DNA from: Lumnitzera littorea
Taxonomy: Eukaryota; Streptophyta; Magnoliopsida; Myrtales; Combretaceae
Assembly: GCA_024138015.1 (NCBI GenBank)
Contig: JAMXBB010000010.1
Coordinates: 8,313,378-8,377,377 of the forward strand
DNA: 64,000 bases
Direction: 5' to 3'
Under the pieces are notes generated by a model. That model saw only the letters and a program-made list of their open reading frames with translations, was not told the DNA's origin and ran no database searches. Each line of letters opens with the position of its first letter. Positions within the stretch are counted from its first letter, which is position 1. A program made the position numbers and the translations under genes. Positions 11,926 through 26,600 of the stretch are shown piece by piece.

Positions 11926-14900
11926 ATAAAAGAGTCTTTGAAATGGCCAATTTACTAAATGTAATACAAATTGTAGAACATTGTATTCAAATTTAGTAGA
12001 TGTAAGCGGGAAAAGTAGTTAGTGTAATAAAAAATCAATAAACTTCTATAAATTGACAACAATATCAATATAAAAGTAAAAGGAGAGAAATAACAGAACG
12101 AGAAAGATTCAACCAAGTGCTTTAATGATTAGGAGAGTGGGCTCTCTTAAAATAGCCAGATCCCATTTCCTTCATCTTCTTCCTTTCTCCATTATTCCTC
12201 ACACAAACACAACAAGATCAAGTAATTAGCATCAGATCTATCAATAGTACTCATAAAAGAGAGATTTTGAGAGTAAACATAAGAGTAAAAGAGAAGGTTA
12301 GGGTTTGGATGTTATATTGATGTCAAATCTTAACTTAAGAGAGATTAGGTTTTGATAGAGTTCTAAAGTGTAAAAATTGGTCTTTTAAGCAAGGACCCTA
12401 GCTATTGGAGTTGGAAGAGTTTTCAATAATCTTAGAGCTCAAGGGAGATCTTGCAAAAAGATAAACTAGCTAAACCTTATAGTTCAACTTTATCATTGAT
12501 TCAAGTCTTAGTTCAACGTTTCTTATAAGAATTGAAAGTTGTTAGATTCTCTTGACAAAGGGAGTTAGCATAGTGAGCAATGTCAATTAAGGTTTCCTAC
12601 CTCATAATCAGCTAAAGGTTCAATCTTATGTATAGAATTAATTATCATGTAGAAACCTTAAGTCTTTTGTTTTTAATAAAGGAAATTGAAAGCTAGTGAA
12701 TTGGCATTAGCAGTTTTTGCATACAATTCTAATTGGGCATATGCGTTAATTGAGATAAACATATTGTTAAATTTTGTTAATTATGGAGGTTTGTTGTATA
12801 AGAGCCATCAAAAGTATGGAATTATGAGAAAGACGAAAACTTTCGAGAAATTTTCGAGTTTGATGTTAGAATATAGTATCAAGAAATTTAATCATGTTTG
12901 TTATAAGATTACAATAAACTATTAATTTAGAGTAAAATGAACCAAATTCATCATATAAGTTATAGATCCTTGGTACATTAGTGATATAGAAGATGATTAT
13001 GGATGTTTAAGAGTTTCAAAATTCATTGTTTAAAAGACAAAAGCATGGAAATTGAATTTTAAAGATTAAGTAATTGGTGGTGTGCATTGAGAAATTGAAT
13101 TATTACTGAATTAGGTTTTAAGGATGTACAAGAATTATGGAAAGTAGTTACTATTAGATGATGATAAAAAGAATTGATTAGCAAATTGGTTTTAATTTGC
13201 AAAAAAAAAAAACATCGAAGTCATTATTGAAAAAGTATTTAGGAAAAGCTAAGTTGATTTTTGGAGCTTTGCAAAATAAAATAATTATCAAAAAGTGATC
13301 AATCGAACTTGAAATTGAGAGTATAACTGACCCTAATAAATAATTAACCATAAAAGTTTAGCTAGTCAACTGACTCATAGCAAGTTAACCAATCAACCCA
13401 TTTGGATGGGTCAATCGGCCCTATTAAGGTCACTGTAAAAAATTATTGAATTTGTTAATAAATTAATAAGTTAGTTATTAATTAAATTACAAGATAGTGA
13501 TTCGATAATAATTAAAACTTGTTAATTAACAAATTATTAGTTAGTTGGCTAGATTAAATATTAGTTAGTAATTAAGTTTAACTTACCTAAGATACAATAA
13601 TCTTAGTACAATTTATAAATTTAGCTAAACCTCTTTTTTAGGTCAAACCATAGGTCTTTGATCAAAAACCATAAATTTAAGTTATAATCATAGCCTTATT
13701 TAAAAATGAACATGTAACGTGTATATTCTATAGGATTATTATTATTTTTTACTCAAGGAGTTCAATCTCTTAGGTTCCTAGTATGTAGTCACATGTTTGC
13801 TGCCTTTGTTTATTAGACTTAAAAAATAATATAACAAATAAAATATATTTTGTTGCATATGCTTGGAAATGTCTAAAGACTCGAGGAAGCTAGTGATTAT
13901 GGAAACTTCACCTAGTTATCAATATGATATGAATGGCTATCAAACAATGTCATATTGAAGAGATCTTACTAGTTAAGCACTTATTTCATATTAAGGAGTT
14001 GTTAATTTCAGTGATATTGGAAACCAACTTAATAGATTGAGAAGAAGTTAGATGTAGATTACACTGGTGTTATGGGACGCTATTATGGATGCTCAATAGA
14101 GGTTTTGCATATTAATGGCTAATTCAATATTGCCTTAGGATGTTGCAATTAATGGTTTTCACCCACGAATGTCTTGTGTGTATGAGCAATTTAAAGATTA
14201 ATAAATTGTAGTTGTTGTATTAACATAAATTGTATATTCATAATGGTATTACATAACATGTATGCATGTTTGTTTATCTATGTATTAGATATTTATTCAT
14301 CCGTCATGAGAAAATTTTTCAAGTGCTATAGATAAATGAATATATATACAAGTTGGACTATAGAGTTAGGTGCAAAATGAGCATTAGAAGGCTAAAGAAT
14401 CTCAATAATTTTAGGTTGTTTTATCACCATTTAAATGGTGAGTAATTTAGTTGGCTTATATTTATGGAATTGCAAAATGTGAAAAATAGAAGATATCAAT
14501 GTGAGTCTAATAGTTACTTATTTATGTATTTTAGATAATTATTTGTTCTAAACCTTAATATACTCATATTATGGATGAGTATACGACATGTTGTTTATAT
14601 TGTTTGGTTTTAGGATATGAAAGGGGCCATGGATTACCTCTTTTTCTTCCAAATCTATTCAAGTTTCTAACAAGATGTAAGTGAAAGGATTTATTTATCC
14701 TTTAATGTCTAGTTTATACAAATGTTTAAGCATTTTTTAGGTGGTTCAATCTTCTTCCGCTCAACTGAACAACTAAGTTGAAAGTAAGTGATCAAATTTT
14801 GGTCTTTATTTGTTAGTTTTTCGCTTTCTTGCTCCCTGATTCAAATTTTAAGTGTATTAGTCACTTGTTTGAGTTCTAGGTTTGGTTTTATGGTTGTTAT

Positions 14901-17900
14901 CAGGGTTAAAGAGTATGTTGGTGTTAGCATCGGTTTCTAACTCTATAGACTACAACTAATCTAGAAACGGGATACTTACTTGATTACTTGTACTTGATAT
15001 CCTAGTTGCTTCAATGGACCTAATTAAATATCCATCTTTAATAAATGCATGTTGCACGTACCTATCGCACTTGGAAATGATTTAGGTGAACTTACATTTT
15101 TACTTGGTTACTTGACTACTTGGCAATTTAATTACTTTGTTACTGGGGTGTTCAAGGAGTATCTAATACCAATATTTTATGGTAATATCTATATGTATAC
15201 TAAGTTTGTGACTTGTGAGTAACCCCATATTAATTACTAGGCTAAAATAAAAATAATAAATGAGTGGTTACTGCACTCATTGATTATTAAGACGCATATG
15301 CATCTAAGTTCCTTGTACTGCCTTTAGTATTTTATATTAGATATTAACTCACCCTCCAGGAACCTTTATATTTTTTAGCTGCCAGCACAATGTAGATAAA
15401 ATCTTAAATACCTATTAGAGTTTAGGATATGAGTATGTTTATGATGATTATGTGGACTATTATTATGATGATGGCAGTGGGCTTACTAGTTTTGTGATGT
15501 TCAAGACTTATGTATTAGAAGATCAGACTCCCTTAGATATAATTTCTTTAAGACAACTATATTGAGACTTATTTATATTGTTGGGGAGTCACTTGTAACT
15601 CTAGTTGTTATTGTTGGGTATTTGGCTGCTTACAGAGTGATTTGAAACTCTAGTTTTTGTTAGATTTGGTTACCGATTGTTTTAAGACCTTGTGGACTCC
15701 AGTTCTATGGTTATTTCCTATTAGCTTTCAATGGGGATCGTTATGTATTATTAGTGGATTGAGTAGGACATTATGTGTTGAATGTGGAGTTCTTACTGGT
15801 AAGTGTTGGCCGTTATTTGTTTCAATTGAGGTTTTAGATAAGTTCTATGGGTTGTAGACGTCTTAGCACATGATTACACTAAAGTGACACCCGTGAACTA
15901 TAGCACTCAAGGTTCTTAGATATGACAAATCTATTTCCAATTTGTTTAGGCATTCCTACATCTGAAACCAATTTCAAAATCAAGTTCTTGTAGTACAAAA
16001 GAAATAATTTTTATGATACCCAAATTCTTAAAGATGAAATTTTAAGGGTAAGGTTGCTTCTAAATTTGTTCGATAGAAAAAAGAATACTGTATTGTATCT
16101 TTCTATTTATGTATTTATTTATTCATTCTTTTCAATGCCGATAGTTTGCTTGGAAGAGGTGGTGCTCAATAATGAGATCAATGGTGTTGGTTACTATCAT
16201 TTCTTCTATATTTTTTTCCTTCTTTCAAACACAAGCATAACTTAAGGTAGTGATGAGGGTTGGGCCACGAATCAGCTCGAACCCATCGAGTCTAAGGCAT
16301 ACTTCCCCTTAAATAGGGATCGGCTTAGCTAAGGTCGATTCTAAGCAAGTTCACTCGGTCCAGTAGTGTCACAAGCCAGTTCTGCAGCCCATGAACCAAT
16401 TGATGCAATTTTCTTTTCTTAAATTTTGCTACAAATGTTTAGATGTAATTTTCTTTTAATCAATTCCGCAAGCCCGCATTGATAACTCTCTTATTAAAAT
16501 AATTATTAAAAGCAATTTCCAAATTCGTCTACTATGCAAATACATTTGGAAAATAAAAGGCACATTAAAGGTTAAATTGGAGATTACACATATCACACCG
16601 ACTCGCAAATGATTTCATGATAATGTATACGTTACATCAAACATCAACAAAAGTCATATGCACAGTTGACAACATTAGAACTCAAAAAACATATATTAAA
16701 AGGCAATAGCAATGATTTGGAAGAGAACTAAATACATGCAATCTCGAGCAATAACATACTAACTTCATTTTTTCTTACACATTTCCAATAGTTGTAGGCG
16801 ACGAAACCATGTGTTTGCTACCTTTGCACTCTAGTAGGTGATGCTGTTTTATGAGTCCTTTAAATTCTTTTTTATCCAATTGGTCTGCATCCTTACATAT
16901 CTCGTATTTTAGGTATCCTCCACAATTTCATCTACATGTATATCGTCCTAGGTTGTTGAACATTTTCATAGACAACCGTAGCTTCTCTCATAGCAGCATA
17001 TTTTTCCATGGACATGGTTTCTTTCTCTATATAATCAATAATCTCAATCTTTCAGTTCACATTCTCTTAGGGGATGAACTTAAACCAGGAGCATAGAAAA
17101 AGCAATTCGTTTTTTTAGGATTGATATATGCAATTTATACACAGTGATTTCATTTAAAATTTGAAAGAAACTTAGCAAATACACGTTCTGAAGATTTTTC
17201 AAAACGATGGCAATATTAGAACAGTCACTTGTGTTGAACATTTATCTCCATGTTCACGTGACTCTTCAATCTCAAATTTGAACATTTTTGTCCAAATATG
17301 TCAATGGCTTAACATGAAATTGATAAATCCCTACTTTCATTTTCAATTTTCTGAGACTTGTGTCTCCTTCCATAAAATTTATTTGTTTCGTTTGAAGTTC
17401 TCTTCTAAGGTTTGGTGAGAGATTGATGGAGTGTAAGGAAGAGTGAGTAAGGAAATAGAAAAAGACGATGGAGGATTTGTTTGTTTGTGTCATTATGTGT
17501 GAGATGAGAGAAGGGGCATTTTTTTTTCAATTTTTTTAAATGGCCAAACCCGAGTTTGGATTGGATTGATGGGTTGAACCACCGATCCATAACTCAACCT
17601 TATGACTCGTCGATTTAGTAGGTTTTAAGCTTTGACTCGATTTTAACCACTTAAATCAACGATTCACTTTACAAGTCAAGGCAAGTTCATGGGTTTAATC
17701 TAATACTTCCCTAGTTCTAGGGTCATTAAGTTAAATTATGGCCGATAAAGAAAGGCGTGCTTTGGTGGCAAGCTTCATTTCAGTTGGATTTGCATTTCTT
17801 TGATTTTTTTTTTTTAATTTTGACTTGTCTTGTAAAACTTTACGAGTTTCTAACTTTTTTAATTCATAATTGTAATCGTTTTCCCTTCCGGTTTCCTTTA

Positions 17901-19010
17901 ATTTTTATTGTTATTAATTTTGTTGTCATCATAACGTGTCAGATCATCAGCAACACAGCATTCCAAGTGTGACTCCAAGGAAAAGAAAAACAAGAAAGAT
18001 CTTGTGTACATTTGAGAAGAGAAATTGCTTGGATTCTAAAACGTAGAGATATAATTCTAAAAGTCATGAAGGGCCTTTTAATTTAAATTTAGTGCACTTA
18101 ATATTTGCTACGATTAGGGCTAAGCAAAAAAACTACGAAGTGCCGATCAAAAGTAAACCAAACTGAACTAAATTGAAATATTAGTTTTTTTTAAGAAACC
18201 ATTTAGTTCTCTTTGGTTTAGCTATACATAACGATTCGTAGTTTGGTTCAAAGAAGCAAACGGAACCAAATAGTTTTTAAAAAAATCGAACCTTTTAGTT
18301 AAAAAAAAAAAGAAAATTCCTATAATTATTTTGTACTTTTTTATTTTTTTTCATTAATTTTCATGAATTTCATTAAATTTTTTATATATTATATTTCTTT
18401 ATCTTATATCTAAGTCAATTATTAAAATTAAATTGAGTGAATTCCATCTAAAATTTTATATTTAAAATTTTTCCTTTTCTAAATTGTCTTTTTCTTATAT
18501 GTTTTTAAATTAAGGGTCCGGCCTTGATATGTCTTGTATGTTTTTAAAAATTTTCTCTTTATATGTCTCTAATCTTTTTTCTAGTCTTTTAGTGTGTCCT
18601 GTTTATTTTCTTCATATCTTGGAAGAGCCACTCTACTTTTCTCTCCTCGTTGTTGTTTATTAAAACAAGGTCTCTTATCCTCATCTAATTAAATTAGGTT
18701 TATTAAAATCTTGTACAGCTTTTTCCTAACCATCATTACACATAATAAATGTATGAGAAATTAACTAAAAACATATAAAAATTTAATGAAAAGGAAAACA
18801 CGTGATTAAAAATTTACAAACCATCATATTAGTTTCTAAAAATTTACAAATTGAATCGGTTTTAATTAAGTATTGAAAATTTTGGAACCAAAACTAGCTT
18901 CAACTTCAAAAAATAAAAAAGAAAAAAACCGTTATATTGGGGTTTAGTTAGGTAAAAGGAGTAAGGAGAGAGGATGGTAGTGGTGAAACCGTATTAAATC
19001 AAACCGCGTC
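11926..19010. other. Gene-free stretch of decayed repeats
   Basis: No coding gene is supported; the frames present lack motifs and are broken. 13330-13430 contains a GTCAATCGGCCC-type repeat motif common in plant LTRs. 16250-16400 and 17530-17720 are richer in C and G, with CGAGTC/GACTCG words. 18110-18300 has CGGAACCAAA/AACCAAACTGAAC words typical of hAT subterminal regions, with a possible tip TTAGGGCTAAGCAAA, but no matching opposite end was found. Confidence 0.4.
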
Positions 19011-19017
19011 TACCCGT

Positions 19018-19902
19018 AGTTATAGTTGTAAATGAACCGAACTTATTGCAAACTACTCGTGCTCAATTTACTTTAAACTCGGTTCTTCTTGAGCTTAATT
19101 ATAAACAAAATGAGCTTAAACTCAAAATAAATTTCTTTTATATAAATTAATCAAGTTTAAACTCAAGCTCATGATTAGACTAGTAAGCTAACTTATGAGC
19201 AAGCTTATTTGTATTGTTAACAAGTTTGCTTATGAACAAACTTGTAACTAGGCACTTGCGAGCCTATACATCATATTAAAAAACACTAGCAAATAAAGTA
19301 TTAGTGTTACATGTGAAAATAAATATATAAAAAAATAGAAGAGTACTAATAATATATGTTAGTAAAATTAAAACTATAATAAATTTTTTTTAAAAAAGTC
19401 TTTATTGCAAAAGTAAATGCTAATCAAATAAAAAAATGTAATGAATTTTTTAAAACAATGTTGGACAATTAAATAATAAATAAAATGATAACCACAAAAG
19501 TAAATATGATAGAAAATTATATCTGTATAGTTAAAAAAATTCATAAGTAATGAACAATAAGTGAGAAGTTTATGTGATATATTTAAATTCCTCTAATAAT
19601 TATCATGTGAATATATTTAATAGTTAATACCAATATATTTAGCTATAAATAGTTACAAAAGGAATTTTTACTTTAATATAATAGATATTACATGAAAAAA
19701 TAATATAAAAATAAGAAAAATATAATCAAAAAATTATTTAAAAAGACATATTTAAAAAATTTGAATTCATTTTAAGTTTTAATTCAATCTCAAATTCAAA
19801 CATACGCTCAAACCTGCAATTTTCAAGTTTGGAAAAATCCAACTCAACTCGAACTCAATAATTGCCAAGAGCTCGACTTGACTTGGGATATTTACATCCC
19901 TA
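19018..19902. mobile_element. Probable hAT-type non-autonomous element
   Basis: The right end reads inward TAGGGATGTAAATATCCC; the left end contains TAGTTGTAAATGAACCG. The subterminal regions are rich in AACTCGAGCTC-like words, as in many dicot hAT elements. Candidate 8-bp flanks are CTACCCGT (19010-19017) and CTATTTGT (19903-19910); they differ only by three C/T changes. No transposase frame is visible. The left border is less certain than the right. Confidence 0.5.
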
Positions 19903-19910
19903 CTATTTGT

Positions 19911-20630
19911 TACTAAATACATCATTAAACGTAAGCTCAATACGGATTATGAATCGATTTCTCACAAATTCAAGTTAATGCAATGGCATACACTGATTTG
20001 TTATCTTAGCATCTATCCCTTAAACTATTTTACCTCAAAAATAATAAAAATTGATTTTAGCATTTTTTAATTATTTAATCCGAATAAATAATAAAATATG
20101 AACTAGAAACACATCTTGTAAACGTTTCAGTATCTAAATGCTCAATTATTAAAAAAAAAAAAATAGGAATCTAAACATATATCGAATGAAAAAAAAAAAA
20201 CTTGAAACAATGTTTGGAAAATTCAAACACTTAATTTGCGAAAAAGGGGATTCTCTCTCCTAGATAGAAGGGAGGTCCTTTTAATATGGTTTAAATTATA
20301 AAGTTTGTGTTCCACAAACGCCCAAGGGATTAAAGGAAAAGATGAAAAAGGGGGGAAAAAAAGAAAGAAAAGAAAAAGAGAAATGGTAAACTTGTCAATC
20401 AACCTTTTTATTATGTCAACTTTATCATAAAAATTATAACGTTCTCACATTCACATAATATGACATTCCCTTAACAAGAAAACTACGAGGAGGAACAAAC
20501 AAAACAAAATAATAACAAGAAAGAGAGAGAAAAGAGAAGAAATCTGAGCTTCATAATTTACAGTCCTGTATACATAAATGCCTGCTCTACTTTAAAGGAA
20601 GAAATCCGAGAAACTATCGCCGAACAGCAA
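19911..20630. other. Intergenic DNA and probable 3' region of the Rpc31-like gene
   Basis: AT-rich, with poly-A runs and a purine-rich tract at about 20340-20390. It lies downstream of the Rpc31-like stop codon and probably includes its 3' UTR and polyadenylation region. No gene is seen. Confidence 0.5.
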
Positions 20631-23600
20631 CTAATACGTGCCCTCATCTGCAAGTTAGGAAACATAGATCAGCAAATGCCAAGTTTCCAGAATTTCTTAA
20701 GACAGAACACTAAATGCTCTCCTTAAATAATGTAATTTGTACACTTACTCTTTTAGCTTAAGAAAAAACAAAAGGATTTTTACTCCATAATTTCCATGAA
20801 GAAAAAGAAAAGAGACTTTAGTTCCTCAACTGTTCTAAAAGGCGCTATGTTTTGAAGGGTAAATCCAGTGAGAGTACAGTTTGTAGAAGTTATGGAGCAC
20901 AAAAACCACGTAAAACTGAGATGGTAAGTGCACGGACAGCATAGTTAGAGAGGTCAAAGTGCATTCTCGGATATAAAGCGCAATAAACTGCTAGTTGCTT
21001 ACCATCACCCTCATCTTCCATGTTAAAGTCGTCCTCATCATCGTCGAAGTCAACATTCTGCAACATGAAAATGGTTTACATCAAGCTTTTGCTCAGCCTA
21101 CAAGGATTCTGAGTTATATGAAAAGACAAGAAAAATAAATTTGGTGATATTAAGAATAGAAAATAAGTAAAAGAAATCCCAGCAGTAAGCATGAGCACGG
21201 GGACTTGCTAAACATATATCTTACTGTGATATGTTCCAATTCTAAGGCAATTCCCCATTGAAATATCCTTCTTTCCTAGATATCCAGTACATTAAGACTG
21301 AATTCAATATTTTCATACAATCAATCATCCGAGAAATCACTGAATAATTTTTGACTTCCATGTCCAACTAAAAAAATCCAGTAGAGCAACCTCCCAGCTC
21401 AGGAAAGAATAGCAGCTCAATCTTATTCTACTTCGTGAGAGTTATATAGAGGGAAGAAGCTCAGGAAAGAATAGCAGTTTGATATGAACATTCAACTAAG
21501 AGATTTTACTCCAAAACTCAACAGCTACCTTCATTTTCCTGTCACCACTAATTTCCTGTGATACATTACAACCCTAGTGCAATCAACCTACACTAGGTGT
21601 ACAAGCTACTGCCACTTTCCTACCATATTCTTGGTTGATCTGGCATTTTCATTCATGAATTTTTGCCAACTTAATTTCAGAGGAAACATTTCTTGCCTCT
21701 GTGGAAGAATTGAAAATCAACACTCATAATTCATCAGTGCTTATGTAGGTGTTGCAATGGAAATTTTAACTAAAGCATACCAAGAAAATTCTTCATGAAA
21801 TTGACTAATTTTTGTGCTCTACCAACTTATTGTATTCATCAAGATTCTTGCTAGAATGCAGACACTCTGTGTTGATGTTTGCATTTAGGATAGGATAACA
21901 TAAGCAAAGGATAGCATGAGATAGAATAAAAGTGGACATAAGACAGTACAGTGAGCAAAAACATGCCTAAGTTTTATTTTGATACTCAAGACTCAAGCAA
22001 AGGCTTATATGATCATCATACTATAAGGTAAGAAAATGACTTGTATTCACCCTATGTTTGGCCCTTTCCTATCCGGAGTGTGCATGCAAAATAGGATAGA
22101 AATTATCCAATAGACCCTTGTCAAAACATCATCAATTTAAACCAACACTCTGTCTTTGTCATTCATCAATCATATACTTCACAGTTAACTGACGCTTCAC
22201 ACCCTTGACCAGAGGAACAACAAGGAGTCTAACAGCATGAAATAACAATTAAAGGTTTCGGTTTAAACCTGGTTGTAATCTCCATCGTCACTGAATTCCA
22301 CTTCAGACTCTTCCACTTCCAGCTCTTCATCTTCACCTTCACCTTCACCTTCCTTCTTTTCATTTTCACCTTTGTCTCCTTGGCCCTGCATACAATGGAT
22401 GAAATAAATCAGAGATACTGTCAACCTAAAATCAAAATATCCATCTATCAACTCATAGATACTGTCAAACCAAAATAAAAAATCTCCAATTAATACCAAA
22501 TAATAACCAAACATCAACCTTTTCTGATAAAGCCTTGTGTACTTGTTAAGTCTTACCTGATATTTTTGCTCAAGTTTCTCAAAGAGATCCAACTTCTGCA
22601 GACCTGCAAAGAAGCACCAATTTGAGTCTAATTTGATATAAAATTAAGATGTTGATAAATGAGAAAATATCTGCAAATGCACCTCTCTTTCCTAAGAAAC
22701 AGAAAAAACTACTACTTTCTTCTTACTGTCATGCTTCATTACCACATTTCTGAAGTAGGACATCATAGTAAATTAAGTTATACTTGCCCTTTTAACTAAT
22801 ATTTCTTAGTGTCGAACTTTGGGGAGTCTTCTGGGACTAAGCTATTGCAAACTCATGGGCTTCGAAAAAATTGATACAAATATGGACTCTTTGACTAAAG
22901 CTAATTTAATCAAAGGAACTTATGAATGCTATAACTGATACAGCTCCTAAACCTATAAACCTTCACTGCATCTATATAAGAGGCATTAGGGTGCTGAGTG
23001 TGTGTTGTGTGTAATGTGTAGTGTACAGTTTGTAGTAGTGTGAGCAGTAAGTGAGTGTTGTAGTGTGTATGTGCTGTGTTGCGGAGTGTGTGGTGTTGAA
23101 GTGTGTCATGTGTCGTGTGTGTTTGTGAGATCAGTATTGGGTTGTTGTGTAGAGATGCATCTATATAAGAGGCGTTAGGGTGCTGTGTGTGTAATGTGTA
23201 GTGTACAGTTTGTAGTAGTGTGAGCAGTAAGTGTGTGTTGTAGAGTGTATGTGCTGTGTTGTGGAGTGTGTAGTGTTGAAGTGTGTCGTGTGTGTTTGTG
23301 TGTGAGATCAGTATTGGGTTGTTGTGTAGAGATGCAACCAGGACAAGTTTGGAACGAGTTTTATAAAACCTGAACAAGCCTCAGTTGCATTGATAATTTT
23401 CCAAAACCGGTGAAAAACCCTATAGAGTTTTATAAGAGTAATTTGCAACCTGTCCCAATTAAAAAAAAGCCAACCTAGAACCCAACCCGACCCTAGACGC
23501 TATAGAAGATGAGAGAGGGACCCTATGTACTCAATGACTATTGACTCATGAGCCATGACTTTTTGGACAATATAGGGTTTACATGAAGGAAGATTAGAAA

Positions 23601-26600
23601 GGAGCCCTATATAGTGAATCATCATCACGATTTACATAGAAAAAAGACTAGATACAACATACAAAGGCATTCTCGTTTTTTTAGCAATAATACTCAAATT
23701 CATATTTATATTATTTTTTATTTATTTTTCCCGAGTCGGGTTTTCTATCGGGTTTTTTTTTTTTTTTTTTAATCTCATAACCTAACTTTAATCGCTATCG
23801 TATTCTAAATCACTTTTTATAATCCGACCCTAAACTCTATATGGTCAAACTTTACAGGATTTTTAATAGGTGGAGTACCTTATTATGACTAACCCCATTA
23901 TATCCCTATTGTTGTGTTGACAGTTCTGTTATAATAGAATGATATAATGGTAATTGTACTTGAGTTAGTATTATAAATAGGAAGCTAAGGTGGAATAAGA
24001 GTTAGTTAGATTGTTAGCTACTCGTAGAAGTCAAAAACGTGAGCAAGAAGGGACTCTCCTCGTAACTTTCCACGAGAGGCTTGTGAAGTATCTACAGGTG
24101 ATTTGCTTCGCAAGATTTTCTACCTAAAGTGCAAGTAAGTAATCTGTTCCAATCTATTCCTATTAAATTTCCAATTGTTTAGAACTAAGTTGTATCAATT
24201 AGCAACATTTGTAGGAAATTTTTAACGTAAGTGAATAGAGATGACTAAGATGGAATCTACGATTGATAATTTGGAAGAAAATCTAAAAAATTTGGAATAA
24301 AACGTAAATTCAATAAATGATGAATTGAAAGGAAGCATTAATGAATTACAACACCAACTCTCTATCGTTAGTAAGAATACTACAGCTACTGTGTCTTCGC
24401 TAAGGGCTTTGATGATTGGAGTAGAGGCTACCCTAATGTCTATTCAATTAACCTTGAAAGACATAAATAAGAATCAAGGAGCGTCTAAGAAGTTGAAAGA
24501 AAAAATAGAATCCACCTCTAGAATCCAACTTTAGCTACGACATGAGAGAAAGATTGTTGAATATGTGTTCAAAGTTGAATCTGACGAAGAGTTCCGATCC
24601 AATTCTCCAATGTTAGCTGCAATTCCATCATTTGTGGATGAGGACCCAATGCATTAGGTAATGATGGTGTAGCAATACTGCGAGATTCAAAATGTGAGGG
24701 AAGATCGGAAAGTTATTGTGGCAACTATGGGATTTAAGGGTTGTACGATTTATTGGCACAAAATGCTTAAGAAACGAGTTCCTCATCTTGATTGAGACCT
24801 GTTTAAACAAGAATTTCTAATAAGATTCATGAGGTTATCAACTACCAATCCTTTTGTGACTATCTCTACTCATCGACAAGCAACTTCTATTAAGGATTAT
24901 TTGGAGTCATTGGAAACTTTAGCTACCCAAATCCTTGACATCATTGAGATGCAGATGTTAGGGTATTTTTTCGAGGGCTTGTGTAAGGATCTGCAACTTC
25001 GGGTTCAAACGTTGTGGCCAATTTCCCTTGTGGATGCAATCGAATTAACTTTTAGTATTGAAAAGGAGTTTAAACATGGGATTTTTCTATCCAATGAAAG
25101 TTCCCTAGCTAATAATACTTCTATGATCTACTCTGCTTGACCGACTAGCCATGCCCATGTTTATACAAGTTCTCTCCCGAGTGCAGTATGAAAAAAACCA
25201 GTCAGCACTTTGAATGGTGGTGTTGGATAGCAACCAAACAATACACCACAAAGACGTCCATCATGCTTGAATAAGGAAAACACTTCAACAGCTTCTACTA
25301 GCTCTACAACTAGTAGCAACAATGTGCAACAACCACAGCAGCCTAGAGGACCAAAATAAATGACAAATGCAGAGTACTTGGATAGAAAAAATAAAGGATT
25401 GTGTTTTTAATGTGAGTAGCCCTTTCAACCCGGGCATAAATGTTGTAATAGAACTCTAAGAGTTCTAATCCTTGAGGAAGATGATGATCCAACATAAGAG
25501 CATTGAGTAGAACTACAAGAACCCCAACAGCTTGGAAAAGATCAGGAAAAATTATCAGTTGACTCAGAGTTGTCCTTTTTAGCTATTAATGGCTTTAATG
25601 GACCTAAGACACTCAAATTTCGAGGGGAACTAAATCGTTGTGAGGTAACTATCTTGGTGGATGGTGGCGCAAGCCAGAATTTCATATCTTTTAGGTTGGT
25701 GCAACAATTGCAGTTGCATGATGATCCTACCATGAAGTTTAAAGTGAATCTTAGAGATGGGAGTGTTGTATATTCTAATGGAATGTGTCTGAAGGTACTG
25801 CTGCAAGTGGGACCTATGAATATCATAGTGGATTGTCATATTTTTGAGCTAGGAGTGATTAATATAATTCTTGGAGCTGCTTGGCTTTAAACTTTAGGGG
25901 AGATTAAGATTGATTGGAGAAAAATGTGCATGAAGATTTATAAGGAGAAGCAGGAACGTATGTTGTGGGGTGACCCATCCCTCTCTAAATTTGCTATTTC
26001 GTATAAAAATCTGAGTAGTATTAGCGATTGTGAGCATTGTAGTGTTATTGTTCCAACCCAAGTACCGTGTTTGAAAGCTGATTTGAAGGAAGAAAATTCC
26101 AATTTGTTGGTGTTACTAGTTGAGTTTGCAGATGTGTTTGATAAACCAAAGTCACTTCCTCCCACTTGCGACATCGATCATAGAATTCCTCTCAAGGAGG
26201 GGATTGGAGCTAAATGTTAGACCATATCATTATGCAAAAGTACAAAAGGATGAAATTGAAAAAATGGTAGCTGATATGTTGAAAGCCGATATTATTAAGC
26301 TAAGTATGAGTCCTTTTCCAAGCCCAGTGATTTTAGTCAAAAAGAAATATAGCTCGTGGCACTTTTGTGTGAACTATCAAGCTCTAAATAACGCCTCAAT
26401 GTTAGATAAGTATCACATCCCAGTTATTGAGAAACTATTAAATGAATTATTTGATGCATCTATGTTCTCTAAAACGGACCCTTGTTGTAATTATTATTAA
26501 ATACATGTCCATGATGATGATATACCCAAAATCGCCTTTAGAACACATCAAGGTTTTTATGAGTTTTGAGTGATATCTTTTGGGTTTACTAATGCACCAA

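Noticed and set aside
12686..12925. 79-aa plus-strand ORF
   Set aside because: AT-driven composition, no motif, no plausible exon borders, and surrounded by decayed repeat DNA.
16851..17096. 81-aa ORF and the opposite-strand frames around 16600-17100
   Set aside because: Frames on both strands are interrupted and show no domain; not enough to call a gene.
22910..23377. 155-aa minus-strand ORF rich in His, Thr and Leu with internal repeats
   Set aside because: It is the reverse reading of the TG-rich tandem repeat plus hAT tip; the protein repeat simply reflects the DNA repeat and lies inside an intron.
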